This document shows positions 49,026-56,994 of a stretch of DNA of 64,000 nt, piece by piece. The notes under the pieces were generated by a model, which saw only the letters and a list, made by a program, of their open reading frames with translations, was not told the origin of the DNA and ran no database searches. Both the position numbers and the translations under genes were made by a program. The stretch is from CAYNKA01 sp964397655 (GTDB lineage Bacteria; Spirochaetota; Spirochaetia; DTKZ01): assembly GCA_964397655.1 (NCBI GenBank), contig CAYNKA010000003.1:345513-409512 (forward strand), in the 5' to 3' direction. The first letter of the stretch is position 1. The number at the start of each line of letters is the position of its first letter.

Positions 49026-49454
49026 ATGGCCGTGCGAGGAAGCGCGATGCCGCTCACGGAGAGGGACTTGGAGAGGATCGGAAGCTACGTCCGCTCGAGA
49101 TTTCCGGAATGGATCTCCGAATTCGGCGCAGGGAAGGCATCCAATGCCTGGGAAGCGGAGTTCAGGGAGCGGATCGTCCGCGTCGAGGAAGAACTGAAGA
49201 ACCAGCGGGAACTCATGAAACAGGGCTTCGAGATGATGGAGAAACGCTTCGAGCAGGTCGACAAGCGCTTCGAGCAGGTGGACAAGCGCTTCGAGCAGGT
49301 GGACAAGCGCTTCGAGCAGGTCGACAAGCGCTTCGAGGCGCTCGAACGAAGGATGGAAGACTTCGTGCGCTGGATGCGAAACTTCATGATCTGGAGCTTC
49401 GGCTTCTCGGTTTCGATCGCTGGCATTGTCATCGGCGTCATCAAATTTGCCTGA
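49026..49454 (+). CDS. Coiled-coil membrane-anchored protein with heptad tandem repeats
   Basis: The 142-residue protein has a charged helical N-terminus, then an exact heptad repeat RFEQVDK four times (residues about 74-101) within a longer coiled coil, and one C-terminal membrane helix (about 122-140, FMIWSFGFSVSIAGIVIGVI). The layout recalls Borrelia Bdr proteins and phage-type coiled-coil proteins, a resemblance of architecture only. GAGGAG precedes ATG 49026. It stands alone between the giant gene, which is divergent, and the convergent SDR gene. Function unknown. Confidence 0.78.
   Translation: MAVRGSAMPLTERDLERIGSYVRSRFPEWISEFGAGKASNAWEAEFRERIVRVEEELKNQRELMKQGFEMMEKRFEQVDKRFEQVDKRFEQVDKRFEQVDKRFEALERRMEDFVRWMRNFMIWSFGFSVSIAGIVIGVIKFA
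49245..49328 (+). repeat. Four 21-bp tandem repeats
   Basis: CGCTTCGAGCAGGTSGACAA plus G, four units, then a fifth partial unit at 49329. The units differ only at one third-codon position (gtc/gtg). They encode the RFEQVDK heptads and could vary in number by slippage. Confidence 0.85.
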
Positions 49455-49500
49455 AGCCCCATGGCGGGATCTCCTCGAGCGGAGCGGGCAGCGAAGTCCG

Positions 49501-49518
49501 GGAGGCCTTTCGGCCTCC
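49501..49518. terminator. Hairpin between convergent coiled-coil and SDR genes
   Basis: GGAGGCC, TTTC, GGCCTCC: a perfect 7-bp stem, with a GAAA loop in the minus-strand RNA. It sits between two convergent stops and could end both transcripts; a T-run is lacking. Confidence 0.45.
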
Positions 49519-49543
49519 GTCACGTCAAGGAATCGAGGCCCGC

Positions 49544-50311
49544 TTACAAGGCCGCCAGGATTCCGCCGTCCACGTAAATAATCTGTCCGTTGATGAAATT
49601 CCCCGCGTCCGAGGCGAGGAGGAGGAGGGCGCCGATCAGCTCCTCGGGATTCCCCCAGCGGTTCGCCGGCGTACGGTTCATGAGCCAGGAATTGAATTCG
49701 GGGTTGTCGGCCAGGGGCTTCGTCATCTCGGTGATGAAGTAGCCCGGACCGATCCCGTTGATCTGGATGTTGTACTTCGCCCAATCCACGCACATGGCCT
49801 TGATGAGCATGCGGACTCCGCCCTTGGCCGCGGTGTAGGGCCCCGTCGTCACCCGGCCGAGTTCGCTCATGAGGGAACAGGTGTTGACGATCTTTCCCTT
49901 ACGCCGAGCTATCATATATTGCGCGACCTTTCGGCTTACGGTGAAGACGCCGCTGAGGTTCGTAGCGATGACTTCGTTCCACATTTCGTCGCTCGCGTCC
50001 TGCAGCGGACTTCGCCGTTGAATTCCGGCGTTGTTGACAAGGATGTCGATCGGACCGATCTCCTTTTCTATCCTGTCGATCGCCGGATCTACTTCGGCTG
50101 ATTTAGTAATGTCGAAGGCCGAGCCGTAAACGGCGTACCCCTTAGCCTTGAAGCCTGCGACGGCCTTCTCCACTTTATCAACGTTCCTGCCATTCAGGAT
50201 AATCGCTGCGCCGGCATCGGCGAGGCCCTTCGCCAATACGAGGCCGAGCCCCTGGCTCGAGCCGGTTATCAACGCGCGCCGACCGTCCAGCCGGAATAAC
50301 GAATCACTCAT
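49544..50311 (-). CDS. SDR family oxidoreductase, gluconate 5-dehydrogenase-like
   Basis: The 255-residue protein is a classical short-chain dehydrogenase: ALITGSSQGLGLVLAKGLA (cofactor loop), ILVNNAGIQRRSPL, the catalytic Ser in NTCSLMSELGR and YTAAKGG (Tyr, Lys). The NNAGIQRR stretch and overall fit are those of gluconate 5-dehydrogenase (IdnO) and KduD-like enzymes that act on keto-sugar acids. It is divergent from the GntR regulator, with a TGGT/ACCA palindrome between them, and probably works in the same sugar-acid or inositol-derived pathway as IolB. The exact substrate is inferred, not shown. Confidence 0.85.
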   Translation of the reverse strand: MSDSLFRLDGRRALITGSSQGLGLVLAKGLADAGAAIILNGRNVDKVEKAVAGFKAKGYAVYGSAFDITKSAEVDPAIDRIEKEIGPIDILVNNAGIQRRSPLQDASDEMWNEVIATNLSGVFTVSRKVAQYMIARRKGKIVNTCSLMSELGRVTTGPYTAAKGGVRMLIKAMCVDWAKYNIQINGIGPGYFITEMTKPLADNPEFNSWLMNRTPANRWGNPEELIGALLLLASDAGNFINGQIIYVDGGILAAL

Positions 50312-50362
50312 GTTGTATCCCCCTGAAAATAATACGTCCAGATGAGTTGCATTCTCCGATCG

Positions 50363-50390
50363 TTTATAGCATACTAATTGACAAATTCAA
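50363..50390 (-). promoter_or_regulatory. Candidate promoter of the SDR gene
   Basis: On the minus strand: TTGAAT (50390-50385), 16 nt, TATAAA (50368-50363). The operator-like site at 50396-50407 lies directly upstream of the -35. Confidence 0.5.
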
Positions 50391-50395
50391 ACCGG

Positions 50396-50407
50396 TTGGT
50401 CAACCAG
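50396..50407. promoter_or_regulatory. Probable GntR-family operator 1
   Basis: TTGGT-CA-ACCAG with the core TGGT-CA-ACCA, the same arms and spacing as UxuR/ExuR-type sites (TTGGTATACCAA as I remember it). It lies between the SDR gene and the gntR gene. A second site is at 51260. Confidence 0.55.
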
Positions 50408-50425
50408 TATCCAGGAAAAGAGATC

Positions 50426-51166
50426 ATGAGCAGAAGCCATATCGTCCTTCGTCATTTTCAGGAGATTACCTATGAAAAACCGTCCGATCTCATCATCGAG
50501 CAGATAAACTCGCTCATATCCTCAGGGGTTCTCAAACCCGGAGACTCACTCCCCTCCGAGAGGGCGCTCGCCGAACGGTTCCGCGTCGGTCGCGGCTACG
50601 TCAGGGAGGCCATCCGTAAACTCGAGTTCTACGGAATCCTCAGCACGCTGCCGCAGCGAAAAACCGTGGTAGCCAACCTCGGCGTCAAGGCGCTCGAAGG
50701 CCTCATCGCGAACGTGCTGAAAATCGGGAAGCAGGACATGGAGTCCCTCCTGGAAGCCCGGGAAATACTCGAGAGCACCACCGCCCGACTCGCTACGGAA
50801 CGGGCTACTCGGAAAGATATTGAAGAATTAATATCTACACACGAGGAATTTAAATCGAGAGTCGAAAACGGCGGAACCGCCATCGACGAGGATCTGCTCT
50901 TTCACCTGAAGATAGCTGAAGTCGGAAAGAACACCGTGCTCCGCTCCCTCATCTCTCTCATCACCCCCGACATAATCGCTCTTTCCGACGATCTTGACTC
51001 CTGCGCTGGCGGGAGATCCACCCTTTCCCTGACCGAGCACGAGAAAATACTCGAGGCGATCGTCAACCGAAATCCGAAGGCCGCGGAAGCTGCTATGGCC
51101 CGGCATATGAAGAAGTCCGGAGAACAATTCCGGCGACTCCGGCAGGCCAGGAATACAACCTCCTGA
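50426..51166 (+). CDS. FadR-subfamily GntR transcription regulator
   Basis: From ATG 50426 the protein is 246 residues. The winged helix-turn-helix is at about 25-75 (SGVLKPGDSLPSERALAERF, RVGRGYVREAIRKLEFYGIL) and an FCD ligand domain follows (LLEAREILESTTARLATERA, DEDLLFHLKIAEVG, LTEHEKILEAI), with the metal-site Asp/His residues of the family. An upstream ATG at 50378 would overlap a TTGACA and lacks support. FadR-type regulators of uronate and aldonate genes bind TGGT-N2-ACCA sites; such sites lie at 50396 and 51260, so it likely controls the SDR gene, itself and the TRAP-iolB operon. Confidence 0.9.
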   Translation: MSRSHIVLRHFQEITYEKPSDLIIEQINSLISSGVLKPGDSLPSERALAERFRVGRGYVREAIRKLEFYGILSTLPQRKTVVANLGVKALEGLIANVLKIGKQDMESLLEAREILESTTARLATERATRKDIEELISTHEEFKSRVENGGTAIDEDLLFHLKIAEVGKNTVLRSLISLITPDIIALSDDLDSCAGGRSTLSLTEHEKILEAIVNRNPKAAEAAMARHMKKSGEQFRRLRQARNTTS

Positions 51167-51226
51167 GTTCCCCTCCCCTCGGTGCTTCTTCACTAGATCC
51201 CTGTAGAGCAGATAACGGTAAAAAAC

Positions 51227-51255
51227 TTGACAACTCATAAAAAGCGCTTTACCCT
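51227..51255 (+). promoter_or_regulatory. Candidate promoter of the TRAP-iolB operon
   Basis: Perfect TTGACA (51227-51232), 17 nt, TACCCT (51250-51255; weak -10). A perfect palindrome AAAGCGCTTT (51241-51250) lies in the spacer and the GntR-type operator starts 4 nt after the -10. Confidence 0.45.
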
Positions 51256-51259
51256 AAGA

Positions 51260-51273
51260 ACTGGTTTACCAGT
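51260..51273. promoter_or_regulatory. Probable GntR-family operator 2
   Basis: ACTGGT-TT-ACCAGT, a perfect 14-bp palindrome with the same TGGT/ACCA core as the site at 50396. It covers the predicted transcription start of the TRAP operon, a repressing position. Confidence 0.6.
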
Positions 51274-51337
51274 CTTCGGGGCACGTGATGTGCGGGAGAC
51301 GGCGGACCGGAAACGGACACGAAAAAGGAGATTGAAT

Positions 51338-52360
51338 ATGAAAAAAAATCCGAGACTCCTGACGGCGCTCTTCATCGCCATCGCGATTCTCTCGCCCTTG
51401 GCTGCGGGCGGTAAATCGGAACAGCCGAAAGCAGGCGCGGAAAAGAAGATCATCAAGCTTTCCCATAGCCACCAGGCGGACTCCCAAGCTTCCGAAATCC
51501 ACGTGGCCGCCGAGATATTCCAGAAATACGTCCAGGAAAATTCAAAGACGCTGGAAGTGAAGATCTACGCCGCGAACGCCCTGGGCGAGGAACGGGCGGT
51601 CTACGAGGGCATCCAGCTCGGCGGCGGAGCCACCTGCGTCATCAGCGGAACGGCCATCCTCAACAACTTCAACCAGAAGATCGGCGTCCTCGATCTTCCC
51701 TTCCTCTGGAAGGATTACGGACACGTGCACAAGGTTCTCGACGGGGCAGCAGGAGAAATGCTCGCGAAAGACCTGGAGGCCCAGGGGTTCAAGGTCCTCG
51801 CCTGGATGGACAGCTGGGGATACCGGCACGTCGTGACTTCCAAAAAGGAAGTGAAGAAACCCGAGGACCTCAAGGGACTCAAGATCCGCACCATCCAGAC
51901 GCCCGTGTACGTTGCGGCGCTCAACGCCATGGGCGCGAATGCCACTCCCATGGCCTTCGGCGAGGTGTACACGGCGATGCAGACCGGAGTCCTCGACGGC
52001 TTCGAGCACGGGTCCTCGGTCATCAAGGCACAGAAATTCTACGAGGTCGCCAAGTACATCGCCCTGACCAAGCACCTTTTCGGCCCCCTCGTCATGGTGT
52101 ACTCGGGAAAAGAATGGGCGAAGCTCAACCCGGAGGAACAGGCCGTCATCCAGAAGGGAGCCTTCCTCGCCAGGGACGAGCAACGTCGTCTCGCCCCCAT
52201 CAAGGAAGACGAAGCGTTCAAATTCCTCAAAGAGAAGGGAATGACGGTGAACGACATCGATACCTCGAGCTTCGTGAAGAACGCAATCGCGATTCAGGAC
52301 CAGATCGCCGCCGAGAGGAAAGCCCTGGACCTGCTCGCTACGATCCGGGCGGTACAATGA
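51338..52360 (+). CDS. dctP: TRAP transporter solute-binding protein (DctP type)
   Basis: ATG 51338 has AGGAG seven nucleotides upstream and a signal peptide (LLTALFIAIAILSPLAAGG, without lipobox Cys). The 340-residue protein fits DctP/UehA-type binding proteins: IIKLSHSHQADSQASEIHV, LGEERAVYEGIQLGGG, KKPEDLKGLKIRT with the carboxylate-binding Arg, and MGANATPMAFGEVYTAMQTG. TRAP proteins take up organic acids, often uronates or aldonates, driven by Na+. The neighbours IolB and SDR suggest a sugar-acid or inositol-related ligand. A strong hairpin follows the gene. Confidence 0.92.
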   Translation: MKKNPRLLTALFIAIAILSPLAAGGKSEQPKAGAEKKIIKLSHSHQADSQASEIHVAAEIFQKYVQENSKTLEVKIYAANALGEERAVYEGIQLGGGATCVISGTAILNNFNQKIGVLDLPFLWKDYGHVHKVLDGAAGEMLAKDLEAQGFKVLAWMDSWGYRHVVTSKKEVKKPEDLKGLKIRTIQTPVYVAALNAMGANATPMAFGEVYTAMQTGVLDGFEHGSSVIKAQKFYEVAKYIALTKHLFGPLVMVYSGKEWAKLNPEEQAVIQKGAFLARDEQRRLAPIKEDEAFKFLKEKGMTVNDIDTSSFVKNAIAIQDQIAAERKALDLLATIRAVQ

Positions 52361-52380
52361 CAGGAAGGGCTGCGGCGACG

Positions 52381-52407
52381 GGGGGAGGCGGTAGAGCCTC
52401 CCCCTTT
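52381..52407 (+). terminator. Intra-operon hairpin between dctP and dctQ
   Basis: GGGGGAGGC (52381-52389), loop GGTAGA, GCCTCCCCC (52396-52404), then TTT. A perfect 9-bp GC-rich stem: it may stop part of the transcription or protect the dctP mRNA 3' end, giving more binding protein than membrane subunits. Confidence 0.65.
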
Positions 52408-52435
52408 CCTACCTGCGCATGAAAGGAATCAGAAG

Positions 52436-52915
52436 ATGGGAAAGCTCTTCAAATATCTCGACCGAGGGATGGAATTCTTCGTGGTATTCGTCTTCTCCCT
52501 CATGGTCCTCGTCGGAGGAATGCAGGTTTTCAACCGCTTCATCCTGAACCAGTCCTTGAGCTGGAGCGAGGAGTTCCAGAAATTCGCCCACATCTGGGTC
52601 GTCTTCCTCACCATCCCGATCGGCTACTCGAAAAGCTCCCACATCGGTATGGAACTCTTCGCATCCAAACTCCCGGCCCGGCTGAGGAAGGTTCTCGGAG
52701 GCTTCATCGACATTCTCTGGTTCGGGCTCGCCGTTTCCCTCACGGTGTACACCTGGCGGATCATGCAGGTGACGAAGAGCCAGACGAGTCCGGGAATGGA
52801 TATCAGGATGGACCATGTGTACCTCGGCCTGTTCATCGGCGCCGCGTACCTCGTCGTCATGGCCCTGAGGAAACTCGCAGGACGTTTCCTTCCCTCCGCG
52901 GAGAAAGGAGCCTGA
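52436..52915 (+). CDS. dctQ: TRAP transporter small permease (DctQ)
   Basis: The 159-residue protein has four membrane helices and the DctQ signature: FNRFILNQSLSWSEEFQKFA then HIWVVFLTIPIGYSKSSHIG. DctQ partners the large permease DctM in the inner membrane; its exact part in transport is less understood than that of DctM. It follows dctP after a 75-nt gap holding a hairpin and is 1 nt from dctM. Confidence 0.9.
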   Translation: MGKLFKYLDRGMEFFVVFVFSLMVLVGGMQVFNRFILNQSLSWSEEFQKFAHIWVVFLTIPIGYSKSSHIGMELFASKLPARLRKVLGGFIDILWFGLAVSLTVYTWRIMQVTKSQTSPGMDIRMDHVYLGLFIGAAYLVVMALRKLAGRFLPSAEKGA

Positions 52916-52916
52916 A

Positions 52917-54206
52917 ATGCTGCTCGGAATATTCATCTGCCTCCTCGCGCTGCTGTTCCTCGGCGCCCCCGTTCTCCTCGCGATCGGGACGGTCGGCATC
53001 CTCGGCATCGCCCTCGTCCCCGACCTCGTGACCGCGCTCTTCCCGCAGAAAATGTTCGCGATGCTCGACTCCTTCAGCCTCCTCGCCATGCCGTTCTTCA
53101 TCTTCGCCGGCTCCCTCATGTCGCGGGGCGGAATCAGCAAGAATCTCGTGGAATTCGCCGAAACCGCCGTAGGTCACCTTCGGGGAGGGCTCGGCCATTC
53201 CGCGGTCGTGGCAAGCATGATCTTCGCCGGCGTGTCAGGCTCCTCGACCGCGGACACGTCCGCGATCGGGTCCATTCTCATCCCCTCCATGAAGGAAAAA
53301 GGTTACAAGTCCGGCTTCGCGGCCTCCCTCGTGGCGTCGGCCGGGACCATCGGTCCCATCATTCCTCCGAGCATGACGATGATCGTATACGGTTCCATGG
53401 CCGGAGTCTCGATCGGCGGGCTCTTCCTCGCAGGATTCATCCCCGGTGTGCTCATCGGCATCGGCCTCATGCTCACGATCTATTTCCACTCTTTTCTGCC
53501 CAATTTTCCCGAGCTCAGGAGGAAGGCCGGGAAATTCAGCCTTCTCGTGATCCTGAAATCCGCGCACAAGGTCTGGGTCGCGCTTCTCGCCCCCGTCATC
53601 ATCCTCGGGGGGATCCTCGGCGGCATCTTCACGGCGACCGAGGCAGGAGTCGTCGCCTGTTTCTATTCGCTGGGTGTCACGTTCTTCGTGTATCGGTCCA
53701 TCACGCTGAAGGATCTCTACGCCATCATCCTCGACTCGGCGGTCACCACGACCATGGTCGTCGGGATCATCTCCGTAGCCGGCGGGCTCGGGTGGCTCTT
53801 CGCGTACCTGGATTTCAACGATGCCGTGATGGCCCTCATCTCGGGGATTTCGACGAATCCCACCGTCGTGCTCCTCGTACTGCTCGCCATCATGCTCTTC
53901 CTCACGATGTTCATCGAATCCCTGGCGGTGCTCATCATCCTCATTCCGGTATGCGTCCACGTGAGTGCCGTCTTCCACTTCGACCCGTACTTCTTCGGCC
54001 TCGTCATGGTCATGGCCACCCAGATCGGGGCGGTGACGCCTCCGGTCGCGGTTCTCCTCTTCGTCGCGACGAGCATTGCGGAAACCACCTACGACGAGAC
54101 GATAAGGTATTGCGCTCCTTTCATCCTGACGCTCATCGCGGTCATGCTCCTCATCGTGATCTTTCCGGAAATAGCGAGTTACATTCCGCATAAATTCTTG
54201 AGGTGA
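52917..54206 (+). CDS. dctM: TRAP transporter large permease (DctM)
   Basis: The 429-residue protein has about 11-12 membrane helices with the DctM motifs AGSLMSRGGISKNLVEFA, GVSGSSTADTSAIGSILIPS and ASAGTIGPIIPPSMTMI, and GGIFTATEAGVVACFYSL. It is the transport channel that couples uptake to a Na+ gradient. AGGAG lies six nucleotides before the ATG, in the end of dctQ. The iolB gene follows 12 nt later, so it is in the same operon. Confidence 0.93.
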   Translation: MLLGIFICLLALLFLGAPVLLAIGTVGILGIALVPDLVTALFPQKMFAMLDSFSLLAMPFFIFAGSLMSRGGISKNLVEFAETAVGHLRGGLGHSAVVASMIFAGVSGSSTADTSAIGSILIPSMKEKGYKSGFAASLVASAGTIGPIIPPSMTMIVYGSMAGVSIGGLFLAGFIPGVLIGIGLMLTIYFHSFLPNFPELRRKAGKFSLLVILKSAHKVWVALLAPVIILGGILGGIFTATEAGVVACFYSLGVTFFVYRSITLKDLYAIILDSAVTTTMVVGIISVAGGLGWLFAYLDFNDAVMALISGISTNPTVVLLVLLAIMLFLTMFIESLAVLIILIPVCVHVSAVFHFDPYFFGLVMVMATQIGAVTPPVAVLLFVATSIAETTYDETIRYCAPFILTLIAVMLLIVIFPEIASYIPHKFLR

Positions 54207-54218
54207 AAGGAAATCGAT

Positions 54219-55058
54219 ATGCCGTCAATAATCAGATGCTACGACAACGAAAACAAGCCCGTGATAGACGGAAAGAAAGGACCGCTGAAACGCACCTACT
54301 TCAACATTCTCAGACTGAAAAAGGGAACGGGGTCCGTACAGAATGTACCCGAATTCGAAACCGTCTATGTCGTTCTCTCGGGGACGGTCGACATCACGGT
54401 CGCGGGAAAGAAGTTCTCCGCGGTCGGCCGGAGGAAGAACATCTGGGCGGGCAGGGCGGACTCGGTCTACGTCCCGACGGGAGCCGAGGCGAAGCTGGTC
54501 TGCAGGACAGCCAGCGCGGAGATCGCGGTCGCCGGAGGCAGGTGCGACAAGATATTCGAACCCTTCCGCATCGAGCCGGAAGACGAGATCGAAGTCGAGG
54601 TCGGCTCGCGGGAGGCTCATTGCAGGCGCAGAATCCAGCACATCCTCGGCAAGAACGCGGAAGGCAGGAACGGCAATCTCCTCGTGAGCGAGCTCTACGC
54701 GGACCCGGGGAGCTGGTCCGGCTACCCTCCGCACAAGCACGACACCGACGACGGAAAAAGGGAGACCGCTTTCGAGGAAGCGTACCACTTCAGGTTCAAT
54801 CCCGCGAACGGATTCGGGGCCGAACTCGTATTCCAGCCGGACGGCAGGGAGGATCTCTACCTGACACGCAACGGAGACACCGTTCTCATCGACAAGGGGT
54901 ACCACCCGACCGTGACCTCTCCGGGACACGAGGAATACATCTTCACCATCCTCGTCGGGAAAACCACCCGGTCCCTCGTACAGAACTTCAAGGAAGAATA
55001 CCGCTATCTGACTAAGGTCATACCCGGAGTCAAGGACATGGTAGCCAATTTCAAATAG
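54219..55058 (+). CDS. iolB: 5-deoxy-glucuronate isomerase family protein
   Basis: The 279-residue bicupin matches IolB: NLLVSELYADPGSWSGYPPH then KHDTDDGKRETAFEEAYHFRF, which holds the metal-site His and Glu residues, and DKGYHPTVTSPGHEEY with another His. IolB converts 5-deoxy-D-glucuronate to 2-deoxy-5-keto-D-gluconate in myo-inositol breakdown; the related KduI acts on a deoxy-keto-uronate. Other iol genes are not in the window, so the true substrate may be an inositol product or a similar uronic acid. AAAGGAAA precedes ATG 54219; it is the last gene of the TRAP operon. Confidence 0.9.
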   Translation: MPSIIRCYDNENKPVIDGKKGPLKRTYFNILRLKKGTGSVQNVPEFETVYVVLSGTVDITVAGKKFSAVGRRKNIWAGRADSVYVPTGAEAKLVCRTASAEIAVAGGRCDKIFEPFRIEPEDEIEVEVGSREAHCRRRIQHILGKNAEGRNGNLLVSELYADPGSWSGYPPHKHDTDDGKRETAFEEAYHFRFNPANGFGAELVFQPDGREDLYLTRNGDTVLIDKGYHPTVTSPGHEEYIFTILVGKTTRSLVQNFKEEYRYLTKVIPGVKDMVANFK

Positions 55059-55151
55059 AGCGGATGCGCGTATGGTCTTTTCCCGAGGCCGGCCGCCGGA
55101 AGGCACCGGCCTCTTTCATCCGTGCCGGAGGTGAAAAAGACGATTCCGCGA

Positions 55152-55179
55152 TTGCCTTTTTTCCTCGTTGCTTTATAAT
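55152..55179 (+). promoter_or_regulatory. Candidate promoter for the response regulator, near-leaderless
   Basis: TTGCCT (55152-55157), 16 nt, perfect TATAAT (55174-55179). ATG 55190 lies 10 nt after the -10, so the leader would be only about 3-4 nt. No ribosome site precedes this ATG. Confidence 0.5.
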
Positions 55180-55189
55180 GGTACTACCG

Positions 55190-55600
55190 ATGGAGATCAC
55201 GAGAGTCTTGATCGTCGAAGACGATCCGTTGACCGGCACCGCACTGGCCTCGGCGCTCGACAGGCAGGGTTACGAGGTGGTCGGTCTGGCGACTACCGGC
55301 GAGGAGGCCCTGAGCAGTTTTCGGGAACGTACGCCCGACATCGTGCTCATGGACATCCGGCTCGAGCGCGGAACGGACGGGATAGAAACCAGCCGAAAGA
55401 TCCTCGCGAAACACCGCGTTCCCGTAGTCTTCGTTTCCGCCCTCGAGGACGAAAACACCCTGAACGAGGCGAAACGCGTGACGCCCTACGGCTACATCCT
55501 CAAACCCTTCAATTTCGGCATGGTCCACGCGGCGATCCAAGTGGCTCTTCGGCTGTTCGAACGGGATCGGGAGATCGAACGGGCCGGAAGACGTCCATGA
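55190..55600 (+). CDS. Single-domain response regulator
   Basis: From ATG 55190 the protein is 136 residues, one receiver: RVLIVEDDPLTGTALA (acidic pair), phospho-acceptor Asp in IVLMDIRLERGTDGIE, Ser in VVFVSALED, and Lys in YILKPFNFG. The MDIRLxxGxDGIE pattern is that of stand-alone receivers often paired with orphan kinases. The frame is open further upstream, but that part lacks similarity and contains the promoter. No kinase gene is adjacent. The start has no Shine-Dalgarno. Confidence 0.85.
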   Translation: MEITRVLIVEDDPLTGTALASALDRQGYEVVGLATTGEEALSSFRERTPDIVLMDIRLERGTDGIETSRKILAKHRVPVVFVSALEDENTLNEAKRVTPYGYILKPFNFGMVHAAIQVALRLFERDREIERAGRRP

Positions 55601-55679
55601 TGCATCCACGGCCCTGCCCGTCTTTTATCGAATGAAGAACCCAGGAGCAAGCTCCGCGGTACGGGTTCCCGCCTTCCAA

Positions 55680-56087
55680 TCAAACGTTCGAGCGGCCCCG
55701 TTCCGGCTCGCACTCGTCGCAGAAGCCGGTGAAATAGAGCGTATGCGCCTTGATCGTGAGACCACGGCCGTCCGCGAGTTCTTCGATCAGGCCGCCGATC
55801 CTGCACTCCCCCAGGTTCAGGAACCTGCGGCATCGTTCGCAGCGGAAAAAATGAACATGGGGTTCCTTTCTGCGGAAGAAATACCGTTCGGTGCCCTGAT
55901 CGGCTGAGGTGAACCCGAAGGACTCGGCTTCCGCCCTGTCCTCCAGGAAATGCAGGGAGCGGTACACGGTCGCGAGATCGACGGCGACCGGCAGCCTGCC
56001 GTGAATCTCGGCCGCGGAAAGCGGCACCTCGGCCTCGGAAAGCATTTCGAGAATCATTTTCCTCGCCCGAGTCATTCCGATCACCAT
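55680..56087 (-). CDS. Fur family metal/peroxide-responsive regulator
   Basis: The 135-residue protein has the Fur winged helix (LSAAEIHGRLPVAVDLATVY then RSLHFLED) and the metal-site part HVHFFRCERCRRFLNLGE with a second Cys pair in GFCDEC, so a structural zinc is likely. The set cannot be placed as Fur, Zur or PerR by eye. ATG 56087 lies 6 nt after a -10 box, with no ribosome site at normal distance, so the mRNA is probably leaderless. It is divergent from hisA. Confidence 0.87.
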   Translation of the reverse strand: MVIGMTRARKMILEMLSEAEVPLSAAEIHGRLPVAVDLATVYRSLHFLEDRAEAESFGFTSADQGTERYFFRRKEPHVHFFRCERCRRFLNLGECRIGGLIEELADGRGLTIKAHTLYFTGFCDECEPERGRSNV

Positions 56088-56093
56088 CGCACC

Positions 56094-56122
56094 AGGATAC
56101 TCCTCCGTCCCTCCGCGGTCAA
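56094..56122 (-). promoter_or_regulatory. Candidate promoter giving a leaderless fur-family mRNA
   Basis: On the minus strand: TTGACC (56122-56117), exactly 17 nt, TATCCT (56099-56094), then 6 nt to ATG 56087. Confidence 0.55.
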
Positions 56123-56186
56123 GATTTTGCGAACGATTCGCAGCGACCGGATTTAACGTCCCGTCTCGACCCTCCGTCCTTCGTTC

Positions 56187-56215
56187 TTGTCCAAGCACAC
56201 GGCCGCGGGTATACT
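56187..56215 (+). promoter_or_regulatory. Candidate promoter giving a leaderless hisA mRNA
   Basis: TTGTCC (56187-56192), 17 nt, TATACT (56210-56215), then 6 nt to ATG 56222. No ribosome site lies before hisA. Confidence 0.55.
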
Positions 56216-56221
56216 ACCGTA

Positions 56222-56971
56222 ATGATCGTCATCCCGGCCATCGACCTGTTGGACGGCCGCTGTGTGAGGCTCGTCCAGGGCGATTACGCTGCGGCGACTC
56301 GATACCCGGTCGATCCCGCGGAAGTCGCCCGTTCCTTCGAGGAGGCGGGGATCCGCAGGATCCACATCGTCGACCTCGACGCCGCGAAAGGCGGCGGCAA
56401 GAACAACCGCGAAACCCTGAGAAAGATCCGCAAAGCTACCTCCTGCACGATCGAGATAGGCGGAGGAATCCGAACCGAGGACGATGTGAAGGAACTCATC
56501 GACCTGGGAGCCGACCGGCTCATCCTCGGTACGATCCTCGCCAAAGCTCCCGAGACAGCCTCGGCTTGGACGGCGAAATACGGGAAAAGGTTCATGGCCG
56601 GCATCGACGCGAAGGACGGAATGGTGAAGGTCTCGGGATGGCTCGAGGAAGGCGCGACCGCCGACACTGATCTAGCCCGGCGATGCGCCGCCATGGGAGT
56701 CTGCTCCATCGTCTACACCAACATCGCGAAGGACGGCATGCTCGGCGGGCCGGACGTCGAGCGCACGAACCTCATCGCGAGGGAGGCGGGGATACCGGTC
56801 ATCCTCTCGGGCGGCATCGGTACTACCGAGCATCTCGACCTCGCCGCCCGTAAGGCGGACCCGCTCGTCGTCGCGGCGATAACAGGAAAGGCCGTCTACG
56901 AAGGCAGGATAGACCTCGCGGCCTTCGCGAGGAGGAATTCCCAGCACACGGCCGCTGACGCGACCTGGTAG
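56222..56971 (+). CDS. hisA: ProFAR isomerase (histidine biosynthesis)
   Basis: The 249-residue TIM barrel opens VIPAIDLLDGRCVRLVQGDY with the first catalytic Asp, has IHIVDLDAAKGG, IEIGGGIRTEDDV (phosphate loop), the second catalytic region YTNIAKDGMLGGPD and SGGIGTTEHL. HisA makes the fourth step, isomerising the aminoaldose ProFAR to PRFAR. The length is normal. It precedes the HisE gene by 23 nt, so the two form a small his operon; HisF and HisH are not in the window. Confidence 0.94.
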   Translation: MIVIPAIDLLDGRCVRLVQGDYAAATRYPVDPAEVARSFEEAGIRRIHIVDLDAAKGGGKNNRETLRKIRKATSCTIEIGGGIRTEDDVKELIDLGADRLILGTILAKAPETASAWTAKYGKRFMAGIDAKDGMVKVSGWLEEGATADTDLARRCAAMGVCSIVYTNIAKDGMLGGPDVERTNLIAREAGIPVILSGGIGTTEHLDLAARKADPLVVAAITGKAVYEGRIDLAAFARRNSQHTAADATW

Positions 56972-56994
56972 CAGGGCGAAAGGAAGAAGTCGAT

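Noticed and set aside
49245..49328. 21-bp tandem repeats considered as a CRISPR or origin iteron array
   Set aside because: No spacers; the units are contiguous codons for a coiled-coil heptad.
51241..51250. AAAGCGCTTT palindrome as a LacI-type operator
   Set aside because: It lies in the TRAP promoter spacer, but no LacI gene is near and only one copy was noticed; the TGGT/ACCA site explains regulation better.
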